Positions 18,329 through 27,354 of a stretch of DNA of 64,000 nt are shown here, piece by piece (positions within the stretch are counted from its first letter, which is position 1; every line of letters begins with the position of its first letter). The stretch is taken from the NCBI RefSeq assembly GCF_050589605.1, contig NZ_JBNGOO010000011.1; one strand, given 5' to 3'. The DNA is from Granulosicoccus sp947495035. Its GTDB lineage: Bacteria; Pseudomonadota; Gammaproteobacteria; Granulosicoccales; Granulosicoccaceae. The translations under genes were made by a program, and so were the position numbers. Below the pieces are notes generated by a model. The model had not been told where the DNA came from. It worked only from the letters and a program-made list of their open reading frames with translations, and did not search any database.

Positions 18329-20548
18329 CTAGCGAACCGCGACCGCATCGGGTGTGGCTGGAACCACCCCACCCTGTGTGCTTCGACGACTGGTTTTCGC
18401 CTTGCCGACCATCAACTGCATGATGGCGACAACGCTGAGCATGACGACGATCAGCACCGTGCTGTAGGCGATGGCAATGCCGTAGTCATTGTTCTCCACC
18501 CGGCCGATGATGTAGCTGGTTGCCATGTTGTGCTCGGCGCTCACCAGGAAAATCACCGCACTGATGGCCGTCATGGCACGCACGAAACTGAACACCAGAG
18601 CCGCCAGAATGGCCGGACGCATCAGCGGCAGGATGATCTGCCGAAAGGTGCGCCAGGTATTCGCACCCAGGGTCAGCGAGGCCTCATCCAGACTCTTGTC
18701 CAGCTGGGACATGGAGGCAATACCGGCCCGCACCCCGACCGGCATGTTGCGGAAGATGAAGCTGATCACCAGAATCACGCCGGTTCCGGTGAGCTCCAGA
18801 GGCGGCACATTGAACGCCAGAATGTAGGCCACCCCGATGACGGTTCCCGGAATGGCAAAGCTGAGCATGGTACCGAACTCGAAAGTACTCTTGCCCTTGA
18901 AGTTCTGTCGCACCAGCAGATAAGCCGTTACCAACCCCAGAGCCGCCGTCAGTGGCGCTGCCGTGGCCGCGATTCGCAAGGTGGTCCAGAAGGAATCCCA
19001 GGCAGAACCGCGCCAGTGAATGCCATGTTCGGTCATCGCCACGTCGAAGGCCGTGATGTAGTGCTTGAAGGTGAGGGTATGATCCAGACCCCACAGCTCC
19101 ACGAAACCGCCGTAGACGATCATGCCGTAAACCACCAGCGTGAACGTGCCCCAGATCGCCACCAGCACATAGCAGGGATACAGCACACGCCGGGGCATCT
19201 GTGTCGGCACGCCACCATCGCCCTTGCCGGTACGTGTGGTGTAGGATTTCCTGCCCAACCAGCGACGCTGGGCGTAGAAGGCTGTGAGTGTGAATATCAG
19301 CAATACGATGGCCAGCACGGCAGCCTTGCCCTGATCATTCTGGGCGCCGACGATGGCAAAGAAGATCTCGGTGGACAGCACATCGAAATTACCGCCCAAC
19401 ACCAGTGGGTTGCCGAAGTCCGCCATGCTCTCGATGAACCCCAGCAGAAAGGCATTGGCAAGCCCGGGCCGCATCAGCGGCAGGGACACGGTGGTGAAGG
19501 TCTGCCAGCGGCTGGCACGCAGGGTCTGGGATGCCTCTTCCATGGAGGGAGACACCCCTTCCACGACGCCGATCAGCACCAGAAAGGCGATGGGCGTGAA
19601 TGACAGCAGCTGTGCGATGAGAATACCCGGCATGCCATAGACCCAGCGACTGGGCTGCAGACCGAACAGATCAGCGACAAACTGCGTCACGGTACCGGAC
19701 AGCCCGAACAGCAGAATGATGGCAAGACCGATGACGAAAGGCGGTGTGATGATGGGCAGCACGGTCAGGGGTCGCAACAGGTGCGCCTGTCGCAGGCCCG
19801 AACGAGTGGCCACCAGCGCGAACACCAGCCCCAGCAAGGTGGTCAGAGCCCCGACCAGCAAGGCCAGCGACAGCGAATTCCAGGCGACACCACAGCCCCG
19901 CGACGACACCAGACAATGCAGGCCCCAGATCTTGTCATCGAGGAATTTGGACAGAAAGACCACCAGGGAATACTGTCCCTGATCATCCTGCAGTGCACTG
20001 GCAAGCATCTGCAACACCGGCAGGAAGATGAACAGACCGACCATCGCGATCACGAGGCCAATGGAACCCACGACGAAGACATCGCCGTTGACCACGCCAC
20101 GTGCCGCAATGCCGGTGGTCAGATAGAACAGGAAACAGGTGCCCAGCAGCATGGCACCATAACCGAATCCGAATTGCCGATCGTCCAGCTCACCCAGCAA
20201 CGATGCCAGCAGCTCACTGTTCCATCCACGAATGCCGATGGCAAATCCCTGGGTCAACAGGTAGAACAGACCCAGGCCACCTGCCAGACACAGGACCTTG
20301 CTGAACAGAGGATCGCTCTTGTCGCGGAAGATCACCAGCACCGGCGCCAACAGAAGCAGCGGCAGCGGGCTCAACCAGAGCTTCTCGCCCTGCAGCAAAA
20401 GGAACGCGGCTGGTGCGTAGTCGGTGTCTGTCGGGTAACCATCGAAGAGCCACTCGAAGCTCCACAGCCCCTCTTCCAGCACATACCAGGGTAGCAGGCA
20501 GAAACCTGCCACCCCGACCATCAGCCACAGCAGAACAACACGATTCAC
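18329..20548 (-). CDS. Fused ABC transporter permease, FbpB/AfuB-like
   Basis: This is a 739-residue inner-membrane protein with two tandem permease halves of about six helices each. Two EAA loops are visible: EASQTLRASRWQTF...LPLMRPG in the first half and EASLTLGANTWRTF...LPLMRPA in the second. Duplicated permeases of this kind are usual in ferric-iron (FbpB) and AfuB-type importers. The GTG at 20548 is preferred because GGAGG lies 9 bp upstream; an ATG at 20584 in the same frame has no such site. It follows the binding-protein gene closely (51 bp from the chosen start) and precedes the ATPase. Confidence 0.9.
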   Translation of the reverse strand: MNRVVLLWLMVGVAGFCLLPWYVLEEGLWSFEWLFDGYPTDTDYAPAAFLLLQGEKLWLSPLPLLLLAPVLVIFRDKSDPLFSKVLCLAGGLGLFYLLTQGFAIGIRGWNSELLASLLGELDDRQFGFGYGAMLLGTCFLFYLTTGIAARGVVNGDVFVVGSIGLVIAMVGLFIFLPVLQMLASALQDDQGQYSLVVFLSKFLDDKIWGLHCLVSSRGCGVAWNSLSLALLVGALTTLLGLVFALVATRSGLRQAHLLRPLTVLPIITPPFVIGLAIILLFGLSGTVTQFVADLFGLQPSRWVYGMPGILIAQLLSFTPIAFLVLIGVVEGVSPSMEEASQTLRASRWQTFTTVSLPLMRPGLANAFLLGFIESMADFGNPLVLGGNFDVLSTEIFFAIVGAQNDQGKAAVLAIVLLIFTLTAFYAQRRWLGRKSYTTRTGKGDGGVPTQMPRRVLYPCYVLVAIWGTFTLVVYGMIVYGGFVELWGLDHTLTFKHYITAFDVAMTEHGIHWRGSAWDSFWTTLRIAATAAPLTAALGLVTAYLLVRQNFKGKSTFEFGTMLSFAIPGTVIGVAYILAFNVPPLELTGTGVILVISFIFRNMPVGVRAGIASMSQLDKSLDEASLTLGANTWRTFRQIILPLMRPAILAALVFSFVRAMTAISAVIFLVSAEHNMATSYIIGRVENNDYGIAIAYSTVLIVVMLSVVAIMQLMVGKAKTSRRSTQGGVVPATPDAVAVR

Positions 20549-20599
20549 GAATACCAGCCTCCGTTGAACTGCAACTCCGGACATTCAGGCATGAACGGA

Positions 20600-21631
20600 T
20601 TACTGCGGCAGTACGGAGACCTCGTCGTCCCACTTCTTCAACAGACGTTTGCGCTCATCGGAAGAACCGTATTTGGAAAAGTCGTAATCGATCAGCGTCA
20701 GGCTATCCAGGTCGGGAGCCAGAGGCGAGCTTTCCGCGGCCTTGTTGGACATCACCTGAAATGCCTTGACTTCCAGCGATCGAGACTGCACGTCTGCCTG
20801 CAGAGCCCAGTCGTAGAATTTCTTCGCACTCTCCGGGTTACGTGCGCCCTTGATGATACTCATGCCTCCAATCTCGTAACCGGTGCCTTCACAGGGAGCC
20901 ACCACCTTGATCGGAAAGCCCGAAGCGGCCTGAGCCACGGCGTCATGCATGAAGACAATGCCGATGGTGTTCTCGCCACGCGCTGCCGCCTTGATCGGTG
21001 CAGAACCGGACTTGGTGTATTGATTGATGTTGCTGTGCAAGCCCTTCATGAATTCGAACCCTTCCTCTTCACCGAACAACTGCACGATGGTGGCAAGCGT
21101 GGTGTAGGCCGTACCGGATGAATTCGGGTTGGCCATCTGCACATGTCCCTTGTACTCGGGCTTGAGAAGATCCTTCCAGCAGCCGGGTACCGGCAGTCCA
21201 TTGGCTTCCAGCACTTCCTCGTTGTAGCCATAACCCAGGGCACCGGAATAGATGCCGATGGTGGCGTTGCCGCCGGACTCCGCCTGCTTGATGGCCCAAT
21301 CGTACAGTTCACCGCGCATCGGAGACTCATAGGGCTCGGTGAGCCCTTCTTCGGCCGCTTGCAGATGCGGGTCACCGGTGCCACCCCACCAGATGTCACC
21401 CTTGGGGTTGTCGGCTTCGGCCTTGATCTGCGCCATGGTCTCACCCGAGGACTTGCGCGTCATGTTGACCTTGATGCCCGTGGCCTCCTCGAAGCCATTG
21501 GCCATCAGCTGACACCAGTCCTCTTGTGCACTGCAATAATAAGTCAGCTTGTCGGCAGCGTTTGCACTGCCGGACAGCGCGGCAATCAATGCAATCGTGG
21601 TACTTCCCAATGTGGTAAACGTGGCTTTCAT
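20600..21631 (-). CDS. Periplasmic substrate-binding protein, FbpA/AfuA-like
   Basis: This is a 343-residue periplasmic protein with a signal peptide (cleavage after SANA, residue 25). The mature part has the type-2 periplasmic binding fold: YYCSAQEDW at its start, then DIWWGGTGDPHLQAAEEGL, then GYNEEVL, GTAY and AARGENTIGIVF. The pattern WGGTxDP...GLxEPYxSP resembles AfuA proteins, some of which bind hexose phosphates rather than iron. No pair of adjacent tyrosines typical of FbpA Fe3+ binding is obvious. A strong ribosome-binding site (GGAGGA, 8 bp) precedes the ATG, so this is the first and probably most expressed gene of the operon. No Fur-box-like sequence was recognised upstream. Confidence 0.88.
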   Translation of the reverse strand: MKATFTTLGSTTIALIAALSGSANAADKLTYYCSAQEDWCQLMANGFEEATGIKVNMTRKSSGETMAQIKAEADNPKGDIWWGGTGDPHLQAAEEGLTEPYESPMRGELYDWAIKQAESGGNATIGIYSGALGYGYNEEVLEANGLPVPGCWKDLLKPEYKGHVQMANPNSSGTAYTTLATIVQLFGEEEGFEFMKGLHSNINQYTKSGSAPIKAAARGENTIGIVFMHDAVAQAASGFPIKVVAPCEGTGYEIGGMSIIKGARNPESAKKFYDWALQADVQSRSLEVKAFQVMSNKAAESSPLAPDLDSLTLIDYDFSKYGSSDERKRLLKKWDDEVSVLPQ

Positions 21632-21796
21632 GCGGTGTATTCCTCCAGTGGTACCGAACCCTTTTCAGGTGGTAGGCAACGCTTCGTTGTGGTGATGAAA
21701 CGCTGTGCCTTCCCGCATCATGCCAGATCTGTCAGGCAGCCACCACATCCGAAGGAGACAGCGACGCCTCATCGCATGCCTGAGCCCCTGTCCCGA

Positions 21797-23005
21797 TCAC
21801 GATTGCTGACGCACGATGACCTCGACCCGCCGATTGCGCCGATGATCTTCGGCCTGATCGCCACTGTAGCGAAGCTCGGTTTCCCCACGCCCCTGAAACT
21901 GCAGTTCGGCAGTGCTGGCAGATTCTGCCTTCAGCAAGCCTGCCAATACATCGGCAACGACCTCTGCACGAGCGCGACTCAGATTCATGTTGTACGTTGC
22001 AGAGCCCCGTGAATCCGTGTGTCCGATCACCAGGACAGTATCATCCCTGTCGAGCTCCAGGCGGACCAGTGCCGCGGCCAGCTGCTCGATCGTGGCATGA
22101 CTCTCGTCTGACAGCTCGGCGCTATCGAACTTGAACAGTACGGGAATGTTGAGTCGGGCTTCGCGAGGCTCCTGTTCCACCTTGCCGATCGCCTGTAGCT
22201 GCTGCGTACTCGGCTCCTCGCCAACCAGTGCCTCCGCCGAACGGAAGAACTCGACGCTCAGATCATTCGGGGACATCACCGGGTCTCCACTGTAATCCGA
22301 CAGAAGGGCGAGCGTCTGGCCGACCGTTCCCGCACTCTCCACCGGTTCCAGCAGACGCGGATTGACACCGATTCCACGGCTGGCACGATCCTGCTGTATC
22401 TCGATGGAGCGCACCATGACATCGGCATCGGTCTGACTGATCGCATCGTCGATTCTGGCCTGCAGCTGTACCAGGCGCCGGGGAATGGGCAGGTCCAGGG
22501 CAGTAAAGGCAGCCACTGCCTCCTCTGTCGCCACCAGAGCCATCGCCAGCTCGCCACTGGCACGGTAGGCTTCCCCCAAACGCGCGTTGCCTATTGCCCT
22601 GCGCAGCAGCTGATCCGGCGTGACGGCGTTGCCGGCTCCAGGCTGGAAGTCGACAGCGTGTTCGAACGCATACACGGCGTCGAAGGGGTTCTCCAGCTGC
22701 ATCTGCAACTGGCCCAATTCCAGCCAGACGGGGTAGGTGGAGCACTCATCAACCGAGCGTTTCAGCAACAGCAGTCGTACCGTGTCGTTGTCACTTGCAG
22801 CGGCCTTGCCTGCCAGATCCCGCGATATCAGCAGCGACTCTTCCGAACAGGCGGCATGCGCAAGCTGGCTGCCAATGATCAGTAACCAGGCGGCAAACAC
22901 GACACGCAGGCCGAATGATCGGGCAACAGGACGGGCTCCGACGCGGCCGCTCATTGTGATGCTGGCAGCGGATTCGACCATCTGTTCTGAGTCTGTCTGT
23001 GGCAT
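21797..23005 (-). CDS. OmpA-family outer-membrane/peptidoglycan-associated protein
   Basis: This is a 402-residue exported protein. A hydrophobic signal segment (VVFAAWLLIIGSQLAHA) lies near residues 35-51. A central helical region of about 200 residues resembles TPR-type repeats (cysteine-containing start, then AVYAFEHAV and GNARLGEAYRASGELAMAL). The C-terminal OmpA domain at about 275-400 has FDSAELSDES, GHTDSRGSATYNMNLSRARAE and NRRVEV, the motifs that bind diaminopimelate in peptidoglycan. The ATG at 23005 is preferred to a TTG two codons upstream. It probably links the outer membrane to the cell wall. It is a single gene between the ABC operon and gph; partners are unknown. Confidence 0.87.
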   Translation of the reverse strand: MPQTDSEQMVESAASITMSGRVGARPVARSFGLRVVFAAWLLIIGSQLAHAACSEESLLISRDLAGKAAASDNDTVRLLLLKRSVDECSTYPVWLELGQLQMQLENPFDAVYAFEHAVDFQPGAGNAVTPDQLLRRAIGNARLGEAYRASGELAMALVATEEAVAAFTALDLPIPRRLVQLQARIDDAISQTDADVMVRSIEIQQDRASRGIGVNPRLLEPVESAGTVGQTLALLSDYSGDPVMSPNDLSVEFFRSAEALVGEEPSTQQLQAIGKVEQEPREARLNIPVLFKFDSAELSDESHATIEQLAAALVRLELDRDDTVLVIGHTDSRGSATYNMNLSRARAEVVADVLAGLLKAESASTAELQFQGRGETELRYSGDQAEDHRRNRRVEVIVRQQS

Positions 23006-23146
23006 GTTCAACTTGATTTTCCGAGGTTCTACAGCTCGTGATGGCCCGGGTGCAACCAGCCTGCCAGACCCTGCCGGACAGCTTGGTTACGGTTCGGCGA
23101 ATGATCCACAACGCAGCTTTGGCAGCGTCCGGGCCGAACACCGCCT

Positions 23147-23914
23147 TCAGGTCAGCAGTGCAGGCAACTCCAGGAAGGAATCGAGCACGGTGTCAGGCGC
23201 GTCCGCTGCATCCAGGCCGTCAATCGCCTGACCATGATTGTAACCGTAGCTCAGACCGACACAGTAGAATCCGGCTGCCGCTGCCGCCCTGAAATCGGAA
23301 ATGGAGTCTCCGATGAGCAGACTGTGCTGCGGTTCGGCCGCACACAGGCGCGCGGCCACCAGCAAACCTTCCGGGTCGGGCTTCTTTGCACTGATGTCAT
23401 CACCGCCAACCAGGTGCCTGAAGTAGTGCCGGATACCCAGTTGCTGCAACAGCGCGTTGGCAAATACCGAGTCCTTGTTGGTCACGACCACCAAAGGCAC
23501 GGCCAGACTCGCCATCCAGTCCAGTCCTTTCAACACCCCCGGGTACAGACGGGAGTAGTGGCCAACCATGTTCCCGTACGCCTGCCGGAACGCTGCACTT
23601 GCACGCTCGAACAGCTCGGCGTCGGCATCGGCCTGCATGTCTGCCGTCAGAGCGCGGTGCACCAGCCGATCGATGCCATTGCCAACCCAGCCCAGCACCT
23701 CTGCCTCGGATGCCAGTGGCAGCGACAGGCCGGACTGCATGCGATTCACCGCCTGATGCAAGTCCTTGACCGAATCCACCAGAGTGCCATCCAGATCAAT
23801 GGCAATCAGTTGCAGCGGTGCAGAGGTGCCCGGCACCCTGCCTCGAGTACGCTGCGGCAGGCGTCTTCCCTGCACGCGATCTGGGACACGCCCTGGCGGT
23901 CCTTCAATCCACAT
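23147..23914 (-). CDS. gph: Phosphoglycolate phosphatase (HAD family)
   Basis: This HAD-superfamily hydrolase has the nucleophile motif AIDLDGTLVDS, the T/S motif VVTNKDS, the Lys region SAKKPDPEGL and the acidic motif LIGDSISDFRAA. A helical cap of about 75 residues follows motif I. It fits Gph, which removes 2-phosphoglycolate in the cytoplasm. It overlaps the end of rpe, the classic rpe-gph pair. The start is uncertain: ATG 23914 lies within the end of rpe and would give 255 residues with an unusually long, Arg/Pro-rich leader; GTG codons at 23875 or 23836 would place motif I at the usual distance from the N-terminus. Confidence 0.85.
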   Translation of the reverse strand: MWIEGPPGRVPDRVQGRRLPQRTRGRVPGTSAPLQLIAIDLDGTLVDSVKDLHQAVNRMQSGLSLPLASEAEVLGWVGNGIDRLVHRALTADMQADADAELFERASAAFRQAYGNMVGHYSRLYPGVLKGLDWMASLAVPLVVVTNKDSVFANALLQQLGIRHYFRHLVGGDDISAKKPDPEGLLVAARLCAAEPQHSLLIGDSISDFRAAAAAGFYCVGLSYGYNHGQAIDGLDAADAPDTVLDSFLELPALLT

Positions 23915-24584
23915 TGGCCAGCTCGGCCCGCATCGCATCGATCACCTGTCGATAATCCGGCTGATTGAAAATGGCACTGCCCGCCACGAAGGTATCGGCT
24001 CCGGCGGAGGCGACCTGCGCAATGTTGTCGACCTTGATACCACCATCCACCTCCAGACGGATATCACGACCACTGGCATCAATCAGCTTGCGCGTCTGTT
24101 CTATCTTGCGCAGCGTGTGATCGATGAAGCTCTGGCCACCAAAGCCCGGGTTGACACTCATCAGCAGGATGATGTCGAGCTTGTCGATGGTCCACTCCAG
24201 AATATCCAGAGGTACGGCCGGATTCAGTACCAGTCCGGCCTGACAGCCGGCATCACGTATCAGTTGCAACGTCCTGTCGACATGTCGTTCGGCATCCGGA
24301 TGAAACGTGATCACATCGGCCCCTGCCTCGGCAAAAGCCAGGGCCAGACTATCCACCGGCTGCACCATCAGATGTACATCCAGGGGAATGGCCTTGCCAT
24401 CGGCGCTGACACAATGCGGCTTGATGGCCGCGGCTACCGCCGGACCAATCGTCAGATTGGGGACATAGTGATTGTCCATGACATCGAAATGGATCCAGTC
24501 TGCACCTGCCGCAATGACCTGGTGAACCTCCTCCCCCAGCGCGGCGAAATCGGCTGACAGGATGGAGGGGGCAATTGTGTACAT
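23904..24584 (-). CDS. rpe: Ribulose-phosphate 3-epimerase
   Basis: This is a 226-residue TIM-barrel enzyme that interconverts ribulose 5-phosphate and xylulose 5-phosphate in the pentose phosphate pathway. Signature segments are present: APSILSADFAALGEE at the start, IHFDVMDNHYVPNLTIGP near residue 33, LDVHLMVQPVD near 65, MSVNPGFGGQSFI near 140 and EVDGGIKVDN near 174. The metal ligands His and Asp of the family lie in these motifs. ATG 24584 is chosen because GAGGA lies 7 bp upstream and the family starts here; a longer frame to 24722 has no similarity. The 3' end overlaps gph. Confidence 0.95.
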   Translation of the reverse strand: MYTIAPSILSADFAALGEEVHQVIAAGADWIHFDVMDNHYVPNLTIGPAVAAAIKPHCVSADGKAIPLDVHLMVQPVDSLALAFAEAGADVITFHPDAERHVDRTLQLIRDAGCQAGLVLNPAVPLDILEWTIDKLDIILLMSVNPGFGGQSFIDHTLRKIEQTRKLIDASGRDIRLEVDGGIKVDNIAQVASAGADTFVAGSAIFNQPDYRQVIDAMRAELANVD

Positions 24585-24788
24585 GGGACAATCCTCGGCA
24601 AGACAATGGCGCCTACTATATCGGACTTGACCCTCGACAGGAGCCGGCAGAGCCTCGAGCACTGACCCACGAACAGCCAGAACACAGTACTGCAACAGTG
24701 ACTTCGGCGGACCTGCCGGCAATGACGCCCGTCGGCTTTGTCGTTACACTGACCGCACTATCACGCAGCATTCACCGGGACTTCATCC

Positions 24789-25184
24789 ATGGCCAAGGCT
24801 ATCCATTCCATGATCCGCGTGCTCGATGAGCAGCGATCCGTCGACTTCTATCAGCAGGCATTTGCGCTGTCCATCGCCGATCGACTGGACTTCGAGACCT
24901 TTACCCTGGTCTATCTGAGCAATGCGGAAAACAGTTTCGAACTGGAGCTGACCATCAACAAGGACACCACCGAGGCCTACGACCTGGGCAATGGTTATGG
25001 ACATCTGGCTGTCTGTGTGGAGGATCTGGATGGCGAACACCAACGCTTCGAGCAGCTCGGATACGAGCCTCGCGACATCGTGGAGTTCGAACGTGACGGA
25101 CAACTGTTCGCGCGTTTCTTCTTCGTCAAGGACCCCGATGGCTATTCCATAGAGGTACTGCAGAAACTCGGACGATTCCAATGA
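24789..25184 (+). CDS. gloA: Lactoylglutathione lyase (glyoxalase I)
   Basis: This is a 131-residue VOC-fold protein. All four metal ligands of E. coli-type glyoxalase I appear at matching places: His near residue 6 (IHSMIRV), Glu near 56 (FELELTIN), His near 76 (GYGHLAV) and Glu near 124 (DGYSIEV). It converts the methylglyoxal-glutathione hemithioacetal to S-lactoylglutathione in the cytoplasm. It is divergent from rpe with about 200 bp between starts. Its stop overlaps the start of the aldo/keto reductase (ATGA), so the two are co-translated, consistent with a shared role in carbonyl detoxification. Confidence 0.9.
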   Translation: MAKAIHSMIRVLDEQRSVDFYQQAFALSIADRLDFETFTLVYLSNAENSFELELTINKDTTEAYDLGNGYGHLAVCVEDLDGEHQRFEQLGYEPRDIVEFERDGQLFARFFFVKDPDGYSIEVLQKLGRFQ

Positions 25185-26152
25185 TGATCAATTCAAGAAC
25201 CAAAGTGGGCAAGTCGACACTGAACATTCCGGCGCTGTGTTTCGGCACCTCGGGGCTGGGCGACATGCCCGCGACCTATGGCTACAGTACGCCAGAGGAA
25301 CGCGCCTTCGACACCATCAGACATATTCTCGACAGTGATTTTCCGTTTCTGGACAGCTCGCGCAATTACGGCGATGGCCGCAGCGAGGAACGCATCGGCA
25401 AGGTCATTGCCCAACTGGGAGGCCTGCCCGAAGGAGCCCTGTTATCCACCAAGCTGGATCGCGACATGCAGACCGGCAAGTTCGACGCGGCCCGAGCCCG
25501 GGAGTCTCTGGAACAGAGCCTGAAGGCGATGAACGTCGACCAGGTTGACCTGCTGCATCTGCACGATCCGGAACACGCAGCGTCTCTTGACGAGGTCTCC
25601 GCCAGTGACGGCCCCCTTGCCGAACTGATGAAGATGAAGGAAGAAGGACTGTGCAAGGCAGTGGGACTGGCCGCCGGCAAGGTCGACATCATGATGCCCC
25701 TGCTCCGGAACTGGGACTTCGATGCCTTGATCACCCATAACCGTTTTACCCTGGTCAATCGCAATGCCGAGGCCATGATCGAACTGGCACGTTCTCGCGA
25801 TATCAGTGTGCTCAATGCCGCGCCCTATGCCGGCGGCGTGCTGGCCAAGGGTACGACCGAGCATCCGCGCTATGTCTACCAGGAAGCCAGTGACAGCATG
25901 CTGGACCCGGTGCGACACATCGAGACCCTGTGCGCCCGTCACGAGGTGCCGGTTGGTGCGGCTGCCCTGCAATTCTCGATGCGCGATCCGCGCATTGCCG
26001 CCACCATCTGCGGTGTGACGCGACCGGAACGTGTCGAGCAGACACTGGCCTGGGCCACCACGGAGATCCCGGAAGCCCTGTGGCAGGAACTCGATGCACT
26101 GACGCCCTCCAGCGATGACCCGGAGGCCAGCAGGGTGTATAAACCAGGTTAG
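25181..26152 (+). CDS. Aldo/keto reductase, D-threo-aldose 1-dehydrogenase-like
   Basis: This is a 323-residue TIM-barrel oxidoreductase. The expected catalytic residues are present: Asp in FLDSSRNYG, Tyr in the same motif, Lys in LSTKLDRD and His in LLHLHDPEH. The N-terminal FGTSGLGDM and the overall pattern match the branch that contains aldose and fucose dehydrogenases. Substrate specificity cannot be set from the sequence. Its start overlaps the gloA stop by 4 bp. It ends about 100 bp before the DoeB-like gene, which may be in the same transcript. Confidence 0.85.
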   Translation: MMINSRTKVGKSTLNIPALCFGTSGLGDMPATYGYSTPEERAFDTIRHILDSDFPFLDSSRNYGDGRSEERIGKVIAQLGGLPEGALLSTKLDRDMQTGKFDAARARESLEQSLKAMNVDQVDLLHLHDPEHAASLDEVSASDGPLAELMKMKEEGLCKAVGLAAGKVDIMMPLLRNWDFDALITHNRFTLVNRNAEAMIELARSRDISVLNAAPYAGGVLAKGTTEHPRYVYQEASDSMLDPVRHIETLCARHEVPVGAAALQFSMRDPRIAATICGVTRPERVEQTLAWATTEIPEALWQELDALTPSSDDPEASRVYKPG

Positions 26153-26249
26153 CCCCGATGCAATCAGGGCTGCGCACGACACGCGACAACGACTCGACTC
26201 TGTCGTGTACAGCCCCGACCGGGCTTTCTCTGCGAGGAGCACGCACCCC

Positions 26250-27257
26250 ATGATGGCAAGCCTGATCACTCCAACCATCCCGTTCGATGTCGACGGGGTC
26301 CATCACGGGTTTCTCAGGCTGCCCTTCAGTCGCGATGATTCTGCCTGGGGCAATGTAATGATCCCGATCAGTATCGTACGCAACGGAAACGGGCCGGTCG
26401 CACTGCTCACCGGCGCCAATCACGGTGATGAATACGAAGGGCCGATCGTGCTGCACGAGCTGGCTGCATCGCTCGACCCTGACAATATTCGCGGCACGGT
26501 CATCATCGTTCCCGCCTTCAACTACCCGGCCTTTCGTGCCGGCACCCGCACCTCACCCATCGACAAGGGCAACATGAACCGGCTGTTTCCGGGCAAGCCG
26601 GATGGCACGGTGTCCGAAAAGGTGGCCGACTACTTCCAGCGCACCCTGATACCGATGGCCGATGTGGTGCTGGATTTTCATTCCGGTGGCAAGACCCTGG
26701 ATTTCCTGCCGTTCGCCTGTGCCCATGCACTGGATGATCCGCGACAGGAAGCTGCCTGCATGGCTGCCATGCAGGCCTTCAATGCGCCCTATTCCATGAA
26801 ACTGCTGGAGATCGACAATGTCGGCATGTACGACACCGCCGTGGAAGAATCCGGCAAGGTATTCGTCTCCACAGAACTTGGCGGCGGTGGCACATCCACG
26901 GCGCGTTCCGTGGGTATCGCCAGAAAGGGGGTGCGTAACTTTCTGCAGCACGCCGGCATTCTCGATGGCGAACCGGTACTGCAGGACAGCGTGCAACTGG
27001 ATATGCCCGACAGTGACTGCTATGTGTTCAGCGAACACGATGGCCTGCTGGAGCCCACGGTCGATCTGGGCGAGCGCGTCAACCGTGGCGACCTCATTGC
27101 CCGAGTCTGGTCAATCCAGCGTAACGGCCAGCCGCCGGTCGACTACCATGCCAGACGCAGTGGCATTCTGAGCGCTCGTCATTTTCCGGGGCTGGTGCAG
27201 ACGGGAGATTGCGTGGCGGTCGTTGCCGTCGTGGTGGATGATCTGTTCCCAACGTGA
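26250..27257 (+). CDS. doeB: N-alpha-acetyl-L-2,4-diaminobutyrate deacetylase (DoeB) type zinc hydrolase
   Basis: This is a 335-residue member of the succinylglutamate desuccinylase/aspartoacylase family. Zinc ligands are in GANHGDEYEGP (His, Glu) near residues 52-62 and the third in VLDFHSGGKTLDF near 145. The segments RTSPIDKGNMNRLFPGKPDG and FVSTELGGGGTSTA are as I recall them in DoeB of ectoine degradation, which releases acetate from N-alpha-acetyl-diaminobutyrate. The other ectoine-degradation genes (doeA, doeC, doeD) are not in the window, so the pathway role is inferred. ATG 26250 is chosen for the GAGGAG-like site about 10 bp upstream; a second ATG follows at once. Confidence 0.78.
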   Translation: MMASLITPTIPFDVDGVHHGFLRLPFSRDDSAWGNVMIPISIVRNGNGPVALLTGANHGDEYEGPIVLHELAASLDPDNIRGTVIIVPAFNYPAFRAGTRTSPIDKGNMNRLFPGKPDGTVSEKVADYFQRTLIPMADVVLDFHSGGKTLDFLPFACAHALDDPRQEAACMAAMQAFNAPYSMKLLEIDNVGMYDTAVEESGKVFVSTELGGGGTSTARSVGIARKGVRNFLQHAGILDGEPVLQDSVQLDMPDSDCYVFSEHDGLLEPTVDLGERVNRGDLIARVWSIQRNGQPPVDYHARRSGILSARHFPGLVQTGDCVAVVAVVVDDLFPT

Positions 27258-27286
27258 ATCGTATCGTCCCATGTCTCTGGACACCG

Positions 27287-27305
27287 GATGATGATGATGA
27301 TGATG
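27287..27305. repeat. Trinucleotide repeat (GAT)6
   Basis: Six GAT units lie in the 97-bp space between the convergent doeB-like and diguanylate cyclase genes, 29 bp after the doeB stop. It is too short to say more; it may be variable in length. Confidence 0.7.
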
Positions 27306-27354
27306 CGTTCCGCTCAGCTGTCTGATCGGGTATCAGCGATGCCGATTGACGATG

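Noticed and set aside
17638..18423. 261-codon plus-strand open frame
   Set aside because: Antisense to the ABC ATPase gene, which has all its motifs.
18227..19603. 458-codon plus-strand open frame, rich in His and Gln
   Set aside because: Antisense to the ABC permease, with the low-complexity composition typical of shadow frames.
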